Notes: a model not told the origin generated them from the letters alone. A DNA stretch of 64,000 nt from Micromonospora rubida (GCF_009908295.1 NZ_JAAALO010000002.1:657490-721489), one strand, 5' to 3'. Numbered from the stretch's first letter, positions 14,140-23,351 are shown. Numbers and translations are program-made.

Positions 14140-14829
14140 TCAGACGCGGACCCGCCGGCGCCAGGCGTACGCGGCCAGGGCCGTCGCGCTCCAGGCGACC
14201 CCCCACCCGCTGAGCAGGGCCAGGGTGCCGCCGGACGGTCCGGCGGCGGCAGCCCGGGCAGTGGACATCACCGGCGGCGCCAACCACGGGATCACCGAGT
14301 CGGAGAGACCCAGGACCAGCGTGCCGACCACGCCGAGCGCCAGCACCGCGACGCCGTACCCGGCGCTGCCCGTGACGGCCCGGCTGGCCAGCGCGCCGAG
14401 CGCCACGGCTGCCGGCAGGGCGAGCAGGTGCGCCCAGACGCCGAGAGCGACACCGGCGGCCAGCGACCGGCCGCCCGGCGTCACCTGGCTGGTCACCCCG
14501 CCCACCAGCCACGGATAGACCAGCCCGGCGGCGACCGTGCCGAGCCCGGCAACGACCGCCGCGAGCAGCCCGGCGGCCCGCTCCCGGGCCGCCCCGGCGA
14601 GCACCAGGGCCAGCCGGCGCTGGACGTCCGGCTCGACGTCGAGCAGGATCTTGGTCTGCCAGGCCAGCACCGGGAACAGCACCACCGCCGAGACGCCGTA
14701 CGCCTCGCCCGGCTGGGCTCGCCCGCCGCCGTAGAGGACACCGAGGGCGAGCAGGCCGGCCAGCAGGGGCGCGACAGCCCGTCCGGTACGCAGGAAGCCG
14801 GCCAGCCTCATCCGGACCAGCGCGCTCAC
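14140..14829 (-). CDS. ABC transporter permease, small integral membrane protein
   Basis: A 229-residue protein with about six hydrophobic segments (for example VAPLLAGLLALGVLYGG, AAGLLAAVVAGLGTVAAG and LLALPAAVALGALASRAV). Its GTG start overlaps the stop codon of the upstream ATPase gene by 4 bp (GTGA), so the two are translationally coupled and presumably form one transporter. The substrate is unknown; the pair resembles ABC-2 or fluoroquinolone-type exporters only in general layout. Confidence 0.75.
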   Translation of the reverse strand: MSALVRMRLAGFLRTGRAVAPLLAGLLALGVLYGGGRAQPGEAYGVSAVVLFPVLAWQTKILLDVEPDVQRRLALVLAGAARERAAGLLAAVVAGLGTVAAGLVYPWLVGGVTSQVTPGGRSLAAGVALGVWAHLLALPAAVALGALASRAVTGSAGYGVAVLALGVVGTLVLGLSDSVIPWLAPPVMSTARAAAAGPSGGTLALLSGWGVAWSATALAAYAWRRRVRV

Positions 14830-15881
14830 CGGCTCACCCGCCCTGCCGGCCCCGAGGCCGGCACGCCCCCGCCCGCCCCGTCGGCAGGGCCCGGCGGACC
14901 ACTGATCGGGAGCGCGACGGGTACGGCCGCCCCGTCGGCAGGGCCCGGCGGACCGCCGATGGGCGCGACGGGTACGGCAGACGCGCCGGCGACGGGAGCC
15001 GCCGGCCCCCCGACGGCAGCAGCGCCCGGCTCTCCGGTGCCGGAGGCGGACGCGCCACCGGCGACGAGGGCGGCCGGCTCCCCGGCAACCGGTGCGACCA
15101 GTTCCCCGGCGACGAGGGCAGCCGGCGTCCCGACGGGCGGGGCGGCGTCGGAGCGTACCCGTAGGACGTGGTGGCCGTCGGCGCGCAACCGGGCGACGGT
15201 GCCGGCCACCCGCGTGGCCGACACCGCGACCTCGACCACGACGAGCGCGTCGGCCGGCGGGGCGGCCGACGCCTGCGCGGTGACGGTGCCGTCGGCGACG
15301 GCCCAGCGGGCCGCGCCCGGCAGCCGTGCCGTCTCGCCCCGATGATCGCTGACCAGCACCGACCCGCCGGACGCCAGCACCTCGCCGATCAGCCCGGGGA
15401 CCAGTTCCCGGGCGGCGGCGTCGAGGCCTTCCCACGGCTCGTCGAGGATGAGCAGGTCGGGCCGGCGCAGCATCGCCTGGGCCAGGCCCACCTTCTGGGC
15501 CGTGCCCTTGGACAGCTCGGGAAGGCGCACGCCGTGGAACCGCGTCAGGCCCAGCCGCTCGGTCCACCGGTCGACCGCCAGGTCCGCCTCGCTACCACCC
15601 AGCCCGGCAACCCGGGCCATCCCGGCCAGGTAACGCCTCACGGTGAACGGCTGGTCGACGGGGAACCGCTCCGGCACCCAGCCGACGTGCCGCGGGCGGT
15701 CGACGACCCGGCCCCGGGTCGGCCTGAGCACCCCGGCCGCCAACTGGAGCAGAGTGGACTTGCCGACGCCGTTGCGGCCGAGCACCACGGCCGCCTCGCC
15801 CGGGTCGAGCCGCAGGCTGGCCTCCCGCAGCACCCACGGACCGCGCCGGTGGTACCGCAGCCACACGCCCTCCCACCGCAT
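14826..15881 (-). CDS. ABC transporter ATP-binding protein with repetitive C-terminal tail
   Basis: About 351 residues. Walker A (GRNGVGKST), Walker B (LLILDEPWEGLD) and an H-loop (SDHRGE) are present. The signature motif reads LSKGTAQKVG, the LSKG variant often found in exporters. After the NBD (about 210 residues) comes a domain rich in Ala, Val, Pro and Gly with near-repeats (GPPGPADGA occurs twice). The ATG at 15881 is preferred; a GTG at 15899 is possible. It sits between the rplKA terminator and the permease it overlaps, an insertion within the ribosomal protein block. Substrate unknown. Confidence 0.8.
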   Translation of the reverse strand: MRWEGVWLRYHRRGPWVLREASLRLDPGEAAVVLGRNGVGKSTLLQLAAGVLRPTRGRVVDRPRHVGWVPERFPVDQPFTVRRYLAGMARVAGLGGSEADLAVDRWTERLGLTRFHGVRLPELSKGTAQKVGLAQAMLRRPDLLILDEPWEGLDAAARELVPGLIGEVLASGGSVLVSDHRGETARLPGAARWAVADGTVTAQASAAPPADALVVVEVAVSATRVAGTVARLRADGHHVLRVRSDAAPPVGTPAALVAGELVAPVAGEPAALVAGGASASGTGEPGAAAVGGPAAPVAGASAVPVAPIGGPPGPADGAAVPVALPISGPPGPADGAGGGVPASGPAGRVSR

Positions 15882-15913
15882 GCCGCGAGCCTGCCACACC
15901 CGTGAGACGGAAA

Positions 15914-15944
15914 GGGCCCCGCCACGAGAGTCGTGGCGGGGCCC
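15914..15944 (-). terminator. Intrinsic terminator of rplKA
   Basis: A perfect 14-bp stem (15914-15927 with 15931-15944), a three-base loop, then TTTCC on the minus strand. It lies 17 bp past the rplA stop codon and isolates the ABC transporter from the rplKA unit. Confidence 0.85.
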
Positions 15945-15961
15945 CGTCGAGGCAGCGGTGC

Positions 15962-16678
15962 TCAGGCCTCGGTCGTGCCCTCCTGGAGGTTCTTGACCAG
16001 GTTCGGGTCGACCGGAACGCCCGGGCCCATCGTGGTGGTGAGGGTGACCTTCTTGAGGTACTTACCCTTCGACGACGACGGCTTGGCCCGCAGCACCTCG
16101 TCGAGGACGGCGGCGTAGTTGTCGATCAGCTGGGACTCGGAGAACGAGGCCTTGCCGATGATCAGGTGGAGGTTGGAGTGCTTGTCCACCCGGAAGGTGA
16201 TCTTGCCGCCCTTGATGTCCGCGACGGCCTTGGTGACGTCCATCGTCACCGTGCCGGTCTTCGGGTTCGGCATGAGGCCGCGCGGGCCCAGGATCCGCGC
16301 GATCCGGCCGATCTTGGCCATCTGGTCCGGGGTGGCGATCGCCGCGTCGAAGTCGAGCCAACCGCCCTGGATCCGGGCGACGAGCTCGTCGGTGCCCACC
16401 TCGTCCGCACCGGCGGCGGCGGCCTCCTCGGCCTTCGCGCCGGAGGCGAAGACGATCACGCGGGCGGTCTTGCCCGTGCCGTGCGGCAGGTTGACCACGC
16501 CACGGACCATCTGGTCCGCCTTGCGGGGGTCGACGCCGAGGCGCATGGCGACCTCGACCGTGGCGTCGAACTTGGCGTTGGTGGTGTCCTTCGCGACCTT
16601 GACAGCCTCGGCCGGGGTGTAGAGCTTCGACCGGTCGATGACCTCGGCGGCCTTGCGGTAGGTCTTGCTGCGCTGCAT
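15962..16678 (-). CDS. rplA: Ribosomal protein L1 (uL1)
   Basis: L1 stalk protein of the 50S subunit, which releases deacylated tRNA; also an autogenous repressor in many bacteria. It is 238 residues, full length, with the conserved [20 protein letters not shown] block and [14 protein letters not shown]. It follows rplK by 81 bp and is followed by an intrinsic terminator. Confidence 0.98.
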   Translation of the reverse strand: MQRSKTYRKAAEVIDRSKLYTPAEAVKVAKDTTNAKFDATVEVAMRLGVDPRKADQMVRGVVNLPHGTGKTARVIVFASGAKAEEAAAAGADEVGTDELVARIQGGWLDFDAAIATPDQMAKIGRIARILGPRGLMPNPKTGTVTMDVTKAVADIKGGKITFRVDKHSNLHLIIGKASFSESQLIDNYAAVLDEVLRAKPSSSKGKYLKKVTLTTTMGPGVPVDPNLVKNLQEGTTEA

Positions 16679-16759
16679 TTCTAGCTACTCCTGTGGTCTA
16701 TGGCGGGCCGCGGTGACCGCGCGCCCTCCCACGAAATGACGGGGAAGCGGTGACCGAGG

Positions 16760-17194
16760 TCAGTCGGCGACGGTGATGCCCATCGACCGGGCGGTGCCGG
16801 CGATGATCTTCTGAGCCTGGTCGATGTCGTTGGCGTTGAGGTCCGACATCTTCTTCTCGGCGATCTCGCGCAGCTGAGCCCGGGTGACGGAGCCGACCTT
16901 CTCGCTCTGCGGCACGCCGGAACCCTTCTCGACGCCGGCGGCCTTGATCAGCAGCCGGGCGGCGGGCGGGGTCTTCAGCACGAAGCTGAAGGTGCGGTCC
17001 TCGTACACGCTGATCTCGGCGGGGACGATGTCGCCCCGCTGGGACTCGGTCTGCGCGTTGTAGGTCTTGCAGAACTCCATGATGTTCACGCCGTGCTGGC
17101 CGAGCGCGGGGCCGACCGGCGGCGCCGGCGTGGCCTGGCCCGCCTTCAGCTGAAGCGTGAACGTCTTGACGAGCTTCTTCTTCTTCGGAGGCAT
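16760..17194 (-). CDS. rplK: Ribosomal protein L11 (uL11)
   Basis: Component of the GTPase-associated centre, binding 23S rRNA helices 43-44; 144 residues. The ATG at 17194 ([19 protein letters not shown]) has AGGAAG upstream and matches the family start, so the in-frame extension to 17245 is rejected. The proline-rich N-terminal hinge ([19 protein letters not shown]), the target region of thiopeptide antibiotics, is intact. Confidence 0.98.
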   Translation of the reverse strand: MPPKKKKLVKTFTLQLKAGQATPAPPVGPALGQHGVNIMEFCKTYNAQTESQRGDIVPAEISVYEDRTFSFVLKTPPAARLLIKAAGVEKGSGVPQSEKVGSVTRAQLREIAEKKMSDLNANDIDQAQKIIAGTARSMGITVAD

Positions 17195-17274
17195 GTCACT
17201 TCCTGGGGCTTGGAGCTGGGAAAGGTGCCGGCCGGGGGCGCGCACGGTCAGCGCGATGCGACAGCCGACGTTCT

Positions 17275-17327
17275 AGAGTAGCGCAATGCTCCGCCGCCCC
17301 CTACGCCGAGGTCCGGCGAGGGGGCGG
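17275..17327 (-). promoter_or_regulatory. nusG-rplK junction: hairpin and possible rplK promoter
   Basis: A hairpin (9-bp outer stem 17294-17302 with 17319-17327, plus an inner 4-bp stem) lies about 50 bp after the nusG stop. Just beyond it a minus-strand TACTCT (17275-17280) could be a -10 box for rplK. No convincing -35 box is seen, so the promoter part is weak. Confidence 0.45.
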
Positions 17328-17378
17328 AATGGATACGCCGGCGGCAGGCTGCTGCCCCACCGCCGGCGCCCGGGAACG

Positions 17379-18101
17379 TCAGATCTTGGTGACCTGGTTG
17401 AAGTTCAGCTCGACCGGGGTCTCCCGGCCGAAGATCGACACCAGCACCTTGAGCTTCTGCTGGTCGGCGTTGATCTCGCTGATCGTCGCCGGCAGCGAGG
17501 CGAACGCGCCGTCGGTGACGGTGACCGAGTCGCCCACCTCGAAGTCCAGCACCCTGATCTCGGTCTTGGCCTTCTTCTGCCCGGTCTCGACCGCCGGGGC
17601 GAGCCACTTGAGCACCTCGTCGAGGCTCAGCGGCGCCGGCCGGTCGGCCCGGTCGGTCGCCCCCACGAACCCGGTGACCCCGGGGGTGTTGCGCACGCAG
17701 GAGTAGGACTCCGCGGTCAGCTCCATCCGGACCAGGATGTAGCCGGGGAACACCTTGGCCTGGATCTGGGACCGCTTGCCGTTCTTGACCTCGATCTCTT
17801 CCCGGGTCGGCACCTCGACCTGGTAGATGTAGTCCTCCATGTCGAGGGAGGTGATCCGGGTCTCGAGGTTGGTCTTGACCTTGTTTTCGTAGCCGGCGTA
17901 CGAGTGCACCACGTACCAGTCGCCCGGCGCGTAGCGCAGCTTCTGACGCAGCTCCGCGACCGGGTCGAAGTCCTCTTCCGGGGCGGGCTCGGTGGTCGGA
18001 AAGTCCGGCTCGCTGGCGGCCTCGACCGACTCATCGTTGGCCGCCGTCGCCACCGCGGACTGCTCGTCCGTGGTCTCGGCGGTCTCGTCGTACTCAGGCA
18101 C
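17379..18101 (-). CDS. nusG: Transcription termination/antitermination factor NusG
   Basis: Binds RNA polymerase and couples it to the ribosome or Rho. It is 240 residues: an acidic N-terminal extension of about 58 residues typical of actinobacteria, the NGN domain ([19 protein letters not shown] ... [11 protein letters not shown]) and a C-terminal KOW domain ([19 protein letters not shown]). It is 39 bp from secE, the usual secE-nusG pair upstream of rplKA. Confidence 0.97.
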   Translation of the reverse strand: MPEYDETAETTDEQSAVATAANDESVEAASEPDFPTTEPAPEEDFDPVAELRQKLRYAPGDWYVVHSYAGYENKVKTNLETRITSLDMEDYIYQVEVPTREEIEVKNGKRSQIQAKVFPGYILVRMELTAESYSCVRNTPGVTGFVGATDRADRPAPLSLDEVLKWLAPAVETGQKKAKTEIRVLDFEVGDSVTVTDGAFASLPATISEINADQQKLKVLVSIFGRETPVELNFNQVTKI

Positions 18102-18140
18102 GCTCGCTCACTTCCGTCACTATCGGCTTGAGTCAGCCGG

Positions 18141-18533
18141 TCAGCTGGGGTTGCCGAAGACCCACAGCACGCCCTTCGCGAAGGCGTAGTCCAAGCCGGC
18201 CACGATCGTCAGCATCACCGCGACGAAGGTGACGACCACGGCGGTGTAGGTCAGCAGCTCCTTGCGGGTAGGCCAGATGACCTTACGCAGCTCGGCCACG
18301 ACCTCGCGGAAGAACCGCGCGATGCGGGCGAACAACCCCACCCGCTCGGTGTCCTTGCGGGTCTTCCTCTCGTCGGCCGACTCAGCCTTGGCCCGCGCCC
18401 GGGTCGCCGTGCCGCCACGGGAGACCGGCTCGTCCGCGTCGGTGGCGTCGTCGGCGGCCACGTCGTCAACGACATCGTCGTTCAGACGATCGTCGTCGCC
18501 GGCGTCTTCGCTGTGCCGCTTGTTCTCGGCCAC
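18141..18533 (-). CDS. secE: Preprotein translocase subunit SecE
   Basis: Single-span clamp subunit of the SecYEG channel. It is 130 residues: an acidic and charged N-terminal region, then the conserved amphipathic stretch (VVAELRKVIWPTRKELLTY) and one membrane helix (TAVVVTFVAVMLTIVAGLDYA). The GTG at 18533 has GGAGGG just upstream. The in-frame extension towards 18722 would be arginine-rich and unlike SecE, so it is rejected. Confidence 0.95.
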   Translation of the reverse strand: MAENKRHSEDAGDDDRLNDDVVDDVAADDATDADEPVSRGGTATRARAKAESADERKTRKDTERVGLFARIARFFREVVAELRKVIWPTRKELLTYTAVVVTFVAVMLTIVAGLDYAFAKGVLWVFGNPS

Positions 18534-18744
18534 TTCGCCCTCCGTCGCGGGAATCGGGTCACACGCCGGTGCGGCGTGCGCGGCGCTGGTCGCGCCGGCC
18601 GGACCAACCGTCCCGCGACGGGCCGCGGGCCGGCGGATCGACGGACGGGCCCGATGCCTCGGAACCACCCCGCCGATGCCACCACCACGGGCCGGACACC
18701 GCCGGTTGGCGGCGCGACCCACGGGAACGGTCAGGCCTGAGGCG

Positions 18745-18817
<73 letters not shown>

Positions 18818-18944
18818 ATGCGGCAACGCTCGCCCGACCCGGTCGTGCAGCACCGGGCGGGGTCACTTGCCCCACGGCGGACCAGTGTACGGGTAGCAAG
18901 GCCACTTTCCCAACTGGTCCGCCTCCTCGCGTGGCGGAACCCCC

Positions 18945-19337
18945 TCAGCGGGGCGTCCGGATCACTGCCCGGGCCTGCGAGAGCACCTTCTCGCCACGGC
19001 ACTTCACGGTGATGTCGAGCCTGGTCAGGCCCTCTTCGGTGGTGTCCTTGACCTTGGCGGTCACCTCGACCTCGGTGCCGTCGTCATCGTCGGGAACGGC
19101 CACCGGACGGGTGAACCGGACCCCGTAGTCGACCACCGCGTCGGGCGCGCCGGCCCACTCGGTCACCGCCCGGCCGACCAGAGCCATGGTGAACATCCCG
19201 TGCGCGATCACCCCGGGCAGGCCGACGCCGGTGGCGAACCGGTCGCTCCAGTGGATCGGGTTGAAGTCGCCCGAGGCGCCCGCGTAGCGGACCAGGTCGG
19301 CCCGGGTGATCCGGAAGGTCTTGGTGGGCAGCTCCAT
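18945..19337 (-). CDS. hadB: MaoC-like (R)-3-hydroxyacyl-thioester dehydratase, HadB type
   Basis: Hot-dog fold dehydratase of 130 residues. The hydratase-2 motif YAGASGDFNPIHWSD carries the catalytic Asp and His, as in the catalytic HadB subunit of mycobacteria. It starts 1 bp after the stop of the upstream HadA-like gene. In Mycobacterium the order rpmG-hadA-hadB-hadC-trnW-secE-nusG is the same, where HadAB/HadBC dehydrate acyl-ACPs for FAS-II. No hadC is present here. Micromonosporaceae are not mycolate producers, so the substrate is uncertain; the fold and catalytic motif are secure. Confidence 0.85.
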   Translation of the reverse strand: MELPTKTFRITRADLVRYAGASGDFNPIHWSDRFATGVGLPGVIAHGMFTMALVGRAVTEWAGAPDAVVDYGVRFTRPVAVPDDDDGTEVEVTAKVKDTTEEGLTRLDITVKCRGEKVLSQARAVIRTPR

Positions 19338-19338
19338 G

Positions 19339-19785
19339 TCAGGCCTCCCCGCGTACGACGAGCTTGGACCAGACGGCGACCACGGGGTCGCCGGCGGCGG
19401 TGGTGACGTCGGTGCGGGTGGTCAGGAAGTCGTGCCCGCCCCGGCTGCTGATGTCCTCGATCGTGTTCGCACAGACCAGCTCGTCACCGGCCACCACCGG
19501 GCGGGTGTAGGCGAACCGCTGGTCGCCGTGGACCACCCTGCTGTAGTCGATGCCGATCGCCGGATCGTCGATGATCTGCCGGCTGGCGGCCATCGTCAGC
19601 ACCACGGGGAAGGTCGGCGGGGCGACCACATCCGGGTGACCGAGCGCCCGGGCGGCCTCGGGGTCGTGGTACGCGGGGTCGGTGGCGCCGATCGCCGTGG
19701 CGAACTCGCGAATCTTCTCTCGGCCCACCTGATAGGGGGCGGTCGGCGGATAGGTTCGGCCGACGAAGGACTGGTCCAAGGGCAT
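19339..19785 (-). CDS. hadA: MaoC-like dehydratase partner subunit, HadA type
   Basis: A 148-residue hot-dog protein of the HadA/HadC (UPF0336) family: N-terminal MPLDQSFVGRTYPPT, then DPAYHDPEAARALGH and APPTFPVVLTM. It lacks the D-x-N-P-x-H catalytic motif seen in its neighbour, as expected for the acyl-chain-binding subunit of a heterodimer. It is co-transcribed with and 1 bp from hadB. Confidence 0.85.
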   Translation of the reverse strand: MPLDQSFVGRTYPPTAPYQVGREKIREFATAIGATDPAYHDPEAARALGHPDVVAPPTFPVVLTMAASRQIIDDPAIGIDYSRVVHGDQRFAYTRPVVAGDELVCANTIEDISSRGGHDFLTTRTDVTTAAGDPVVAVWSKLVVRGEA

Positions 19786-19905
19786 GCCCGAGAACCTACA
19801 CGGGAAGCACGAAAGCCGACCCGGGGGCGGACGTGCGGCAGAAGCCGCGCATCCGTTCCGGATCGGCGATCGAGTGTCGTGCGGCCGGCTCGCGCCGGCG
19901 ACGGG

Positions 19906-20073
19906 TCAGCGGGTCTCGCGGTGAGCCGTGTGCCGGCCGTCCCGGGGGCAGAACTTCTTCAGCTCGATGCGGTCCGGGTCGTTGCGGCGGTTCTTGCGCG
20001 TGATGTAGTTGCGCTCCTTGCACTCCACACACGCCAAAGTGATCTTCGGCCGGACATCGGTAGCCTTCGCCAC
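19906..20073 (-). CDS. rpmG: Ribosomal protein L33 (bL33), one zinc cysteine missing
   Basis: A 55-residue 50S protein starting with GTG at 20073 ([18 protein letters not shown]), with AGGAAGG upstream. The first CxxC pair ([10 protein letters not shown]) is intact, but the second reads FCPRDGRH, so the usual fourth cysteine is replaced by Asp. Zinc binding is probably weakened or lost. Many bacteria keep Zn-binding and Zn-free L33 paralogues; this copy is intermediate. It is the first gene before hadA. Confidence 0.93.
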   Translation of the reverse strand: MAKATDVRPKITLACVECKERNYITRKNRRNDPDRIELKKFCPRDGRHTAHRETR

Positions 20074-20206
20074 GGCGGAGTGCCTTCCTCGCTAACGGTC
20101 AACAACTACAACGCCTCAGCCTATGTGCTGGAAGCGCGAACATGCAAAGTGGGCGCCTATGGCGCCCATCCCAACGTCCACCGGGAACGAGCCCGAGGGA
20201 CGAGAG

Positions 20207-20279
20207 TAGCGGTGGCCGGAATTGAACCGGCGACACAGCGATTATGAGCCGCTTGCTCTGCCATCTGAGCTACACCGCC
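20207..20279 (-). tRNA. tRNA-Met (CAT), probable elongator
   Basis: 73 nt; anticodon loop CTCATAA (CAT), acceptor GGCGGTG/CACCGCT closed by a G-U pair at 1-72, T-loop TTCAATT. The paired first base and absence of the three-GC initiator anticodon stem favour elongator tRNA-Met. Confidence 0.93.
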
Positions 20280-20304
20280 GCGGCGGGCCCAACCGGACCC
20301 TTTG

Positions 20305-20377
20305 AGCCCCCTTACGGAATCGAACCGTAGACCTTCTCCTTACCATGGAGACGCTCTGCCGACTGAGCTAAGGGGGC
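20305..20377 (-). tRNA. tRNA-Thr (GGT)
   Basis: 73 nt; acceptor GCCCCCT/AGGGGGC, anticodon stem TCTCC/GGAGA with loop ATGGTAA (anticodon GGT), T-loop TTCGATT. It lies 25 bp upstream of tRNA-Met on the same strand, so the two are probably co-transcribed. Confidence 0.96.
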
Positions 20378-20502
20378 CTGCACGATCACCCGGTGGCCGC
20401 GCAGAGGTAAGACTACACGGCCCCGCCCCGGAGGTGAAATCGGATCCCCCCGCCGTCAGACAGGTAAACGTCCGCCCAGGTCAGCGGCTTCGGGCCGGCC
20501 CG

Positions 20503-23034
20503 TCAGGGGACGACGCGCAGCCGACGGACGTCCGGGCCGACGAGCGCCTCGGACTCCAACTGGGCCCCGAACCACGCCTCCAGCCGCTCGTACGGCAGCG
20601 GGCGGCTGAACAGGAAACCCTGGCCGATCTCGCAGCCGATGTCCTGGAGCAACTCCAGGGTCAGCTCGCTCTCCACGCCCTCGGCCACCACCGCCAGGCC
20701 GAACTGCTGGGAGAGGGTCACCACCGCGTTGACGATGGCCAGGTCACTCGGGTCCGTCGCCATTCCTTGCACGAACGACCGGTCGACCTTCACCTCGTGC
20801 ACCGGCAGCCGGCGTAGGTAGGCCAGCGAGGACGACCCGGTGCCGAAGTCGTCCACCGACAGGCGGACGCCGAGGTCGCGCAGCCGGTGCAGGGTCGGGA
20901 TCGGGCGGTCGGTGCCGTCCAGCACCCCGGCCTCGCGGATCTCGAACGTGAGCAGCTGCGGCGGGACGTCGTACTCGGCCAACAGCTCGCGCACCTGGTC
21001 GGGGAAGTGCCGGTCGGTGAGCGTACGGGCGGAGAGGTTGACCGCGACGGCGAGCGGCTGCTCGGTGTGCGTCCAGTCCCGGCTGCGCCGCAGCCCCTCC
21101 CGCAGCACCACCTCGGTGAGCCGGCCGAGCTGGCCGGTGTGCTCGGCCACCGCCACGAAGTCCTCCGGGGCGACCTCGCCGTGCGCGGGGTGCTCCCAAC
21201 GGGCCAGGCACTCCACCCCGACCAGCCGGCGGTCCCGCAGCGTCACCTTGGGCTGGAAGTAGACCTCCAGCGCGCCGTCGTCGAGGGCCTTGCGCAGGTC
21301 GCCGGCGAGGCCGAGCCGGCGCAGGGACCGGGACTCCAGGGCCGGGTTGAACAGCTGGATGCTGCCGGGCATGGACTTCGCCGCCGACGCGGCCAGGTCG
21401 ACCCGCTGCAGCAGGGTCGCCGCGTCGCTGCCGTGGTCGGGGTGCACGGCCACCCCGACCGCGGTGTCCACGTCGAGGGTGAACGCGTCGAAGACCATCT
21501 CGGCGCGGATCTCCTCGCGCAGTCGCGCGGCCAACTCCAGCGCCGCCTCGGCGTTCTCCAGCCGCAGCGTCACCAGGAACTCGTCGCCGCCGGCCCGACC
21601 GACCAGGGCCGACGACGGCGCGGAGGCGCGCAGCCGGACGGCGACCTCGGCGAGGACCTGGTCCCCGGCGGCGTGGCCGAGCGACTCGTTGACCTGACGC
21701 AGCCCGTCCACGTCGAACAGCAGCACGGCGACCACCTCGCCCGGGGCCCGGATCTTCACGGCCTCGTCGAGCGCGCCGCTGATCCGCCGCCGGTTGGGCA
21801 GCTTCGTCAGCGTGTCGTGGTACGCGTCGTGCCGCAGCCGGTCGACCAGCCGGGAGTTCTCCAGGGCCACCGCCGCGTGCGCGGCCACCGTCTCGATCAC
21901 CGGCACGTCGGCCGGGGTGAAGTGACCGAGGCTGCTGAGCCGGTTGACCACCTCCAGGGTGCCGATCACCGCCTCCCCCGAGCGCAGCGGCACGATGATC
22001 GCGTCCTTCGCTGACGCGGCCCGCAGCATCGTCAACTGCTCCCGGTCGCCGCCGAGCCGGGCGCCGAGCGCGGCGGTCTGTCGCTGCTGCACGACCCGCT
22101 CCCGGACCGCCCCCGGGATCTTGGAGAAGTCGAGCAGGCCGCGCCCGTCGACCCGGGCGGTCAGCAGCACCTCCGGGTGCCGGCCCTGGGCGGGGAGCCA
22201 CAGGGTGGCGTACTCGGCCTGCATGAGCGCGCGGACCCGGCCGAGCAGCGCATCCGGCAGCGTGCCGTCCTGGCCGCTGCGGGTCATGGCCCGGGTCAGC
22301 TCGTAGATGTCGGCGAGGGTGCGGTGCTGCCGGAGGAAGTGGGCGTAGGCCCGGTAGACCACGGCCACCGTCACCGCGAGCGCCCCGAGCACCAGCAGCG
22401 ACCAGTAGGTGGCGGTCAACGCGAGCAGAATGATCAGGCCGACGGTGGCGTTCACGCCGGCGACCAGCAGCGGCACGGTGGACGTGCGGACCACTTCGAG
22501 CCCGGCCTGCCAGCCCTGGAGCAGGGTGATCACGCCGACCACGGCGGCGAGGGTGACCAGGGTGATGGTGCTGACCGCCGCGAAGAGGATGCCCCAGGTG
22601 CCGGGCCCCACTCCCCGGATCGGGGGGAGCGCCAGCAGGACCAGGGCGGCGAGGGAGGTCGCTGCGGCGGAGCGGGCGACGTTGAAGGCGAACTTGGCCG
22701 GACCGAGTCGGCGCCGGAGCTGGGCGATCAGCGCGGCGAGGGTGGCAACCAGCACCAGGGTCAGCGGCGGCAGATAATACAGCGCCAGGACCAGCGGAAT
22801 CTCGGTGATCGTGACCGAAAACGTCTGACGCCGGACGACGAAGCTCAGGACCGGCAGGTGGGCGGCGACCAGGGCGGTGAGTAGCAGCAGGCCCAGGCCC
22901 CACTCGCCGTATGGCTCCCGCTCGACCAGCGCGACCAGCAGGCAGCAGACGACAGCCAGGAACGCCAGAGGCCCGGTTATCAACCAGGCGAGGTCAGTCC
23001 CGCGTCGTCGCACGGCTGTCGCACGGCTCGTCAT
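20503..23034 (-). CDS. Membrane GAF-GGDEF-EAL cyclic-di-GMP protein
   Basis: 843 residues. About eight hydrophobic segments fill residues 1-235, followed by a GAF-like region (about 250-395), a GGDEF domain (RAGGDEF intact; no RxxD inhibitory site at the usual place before it) and an EAL domain. The EAL signature reads ECLARW instead of EALxRW, but the other metal and catalytic positions (VNLSA, FEIRE, DDFGTG, VKVDRSF, AEGVE, GQGFLFSRP) are kept. So both diguanylate cyclase and phosphodiesterase activity are possible. It lies 108 bp downstream of a small secreted peptide on the same strand. Actinobacterial proteins of this layout affect development, but the target here is unknown. Confidence 0.9.
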   Translation of the reverse strand: MTSRATAVRRRGTDLAWLITGPLAFLAVVCCLLVALVEREPYGEWGLGLLLLTALVAAHLPVLSFVVRRQTFSVTITEIPLVLALYYLPPLTLVLVATLAALIAQLRRRLGPAKFAFNVARSAAATSLAALVLLALPPIRGVGPGTWGILFAAVSTITLVTLAAVVGVITLLQGWQAGLEVVRTSTVPLLVAGVNATVGLIILLALTATYWSLLVLGALAVTVAVVYRAYAHFLRQHRTLADIYELTRAMTRSGQDGTLPDALLGRVRALMQAEYATLWLPAQGRHPEVLLTARVDGRGLLDFSKIPGAVRERVVQQRQTAALGARLGGDREQLTMLRAASAKDAIIVPLRSGEAVIGTLEVVNRLSSLGHFTPADVPVIETVAAHAAVALENSRLVDRLRHDAYHDTLTKLPNRRRISGALDEAVKIRAPGEVVAVLLFDVDGLRQVNESLGHAAGDQVLAEVAVRLRASAPSSALVGRAGGDEFLVTLRLENAEAALELAARLREEIRAEMVFDAFTLDVDTAVGVAVHPDHGSDAATLLQRVDLAASAAKSMPGSIQLFNPALESRSLRRLGLAGDLRKALDDGALEVYFQPKVTLRDRRLVGVECLARWEHPAHGEVAPEDFVAVAEHTGQLGRLTEVVLREGLRRSRDWTHTEQPLAVAVNLSARTLTDRHFPDQVRELLAEYDVPPQLLTFEIREAGVLDGTDRPIPTLHRLRDLGVRLSVDDFGTGSSSLAYLRRLPVHEVKVDRSFVQGMATDPSDLAIVNAVVTLSQQFGLAVVAEGVESELTLELLQDIGCEIGQGFLFSRPLPYERLEAWFGAQLESEALVGPDVRRLRVVP

Positions 23035-23142
23035 CCTGCTCCCTTGTCATCACCGAGAGTGAACTCCGCGCCGATGCCCGGTCGCTACCGCCGTCGCCCG
23101 GGTCCCCGGGCGACGGCGGGTGTCAAACGAACCGCGAAGAAC

Positions 23143-23283
23143 CTAGTTCCACTCGAACTCGAGGGTCGCCCGGTCACCGGCGGCCGAGTCACCGGCGGCG
23201 GAGGCGGCCGAGGCGGCGCCGGAGGCGAGCGCGAAGAGCATCAGGGTCATGCCGAGCAGCCGACCCAGCTTTTGAGTAGGCAT
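23143..23283 (-). CDS. Small secreted peptide, 46 residues
   Basis: MPTQKLGRLLGMTLMLFALA starts a basic-plus-hydrophobic signal peptide with a likely cleavage after ASAASA or nearby. The mature part would be a very short acidic tail ending GDRATLEFEWN. GAGGAG lies 8 bases before the ATG. No family was recognised. It is preceded by a strongly structured leader (23352-23452) and followed by the GGDEF-EAL gene on the same strand. Confidence 0.6.
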   Translation of the reverse strand: MPTQKLGRLLGMTLMLFALASGAASAASAAGDSAAGDRATLEFEWN

Positions 23284-23351
23284 CTGTGGGGCTCCTCTGT
23301 CACGAAACGGGCAGCACGGGGGGCGTGAAGATTCCATGATGGTGCCACACG

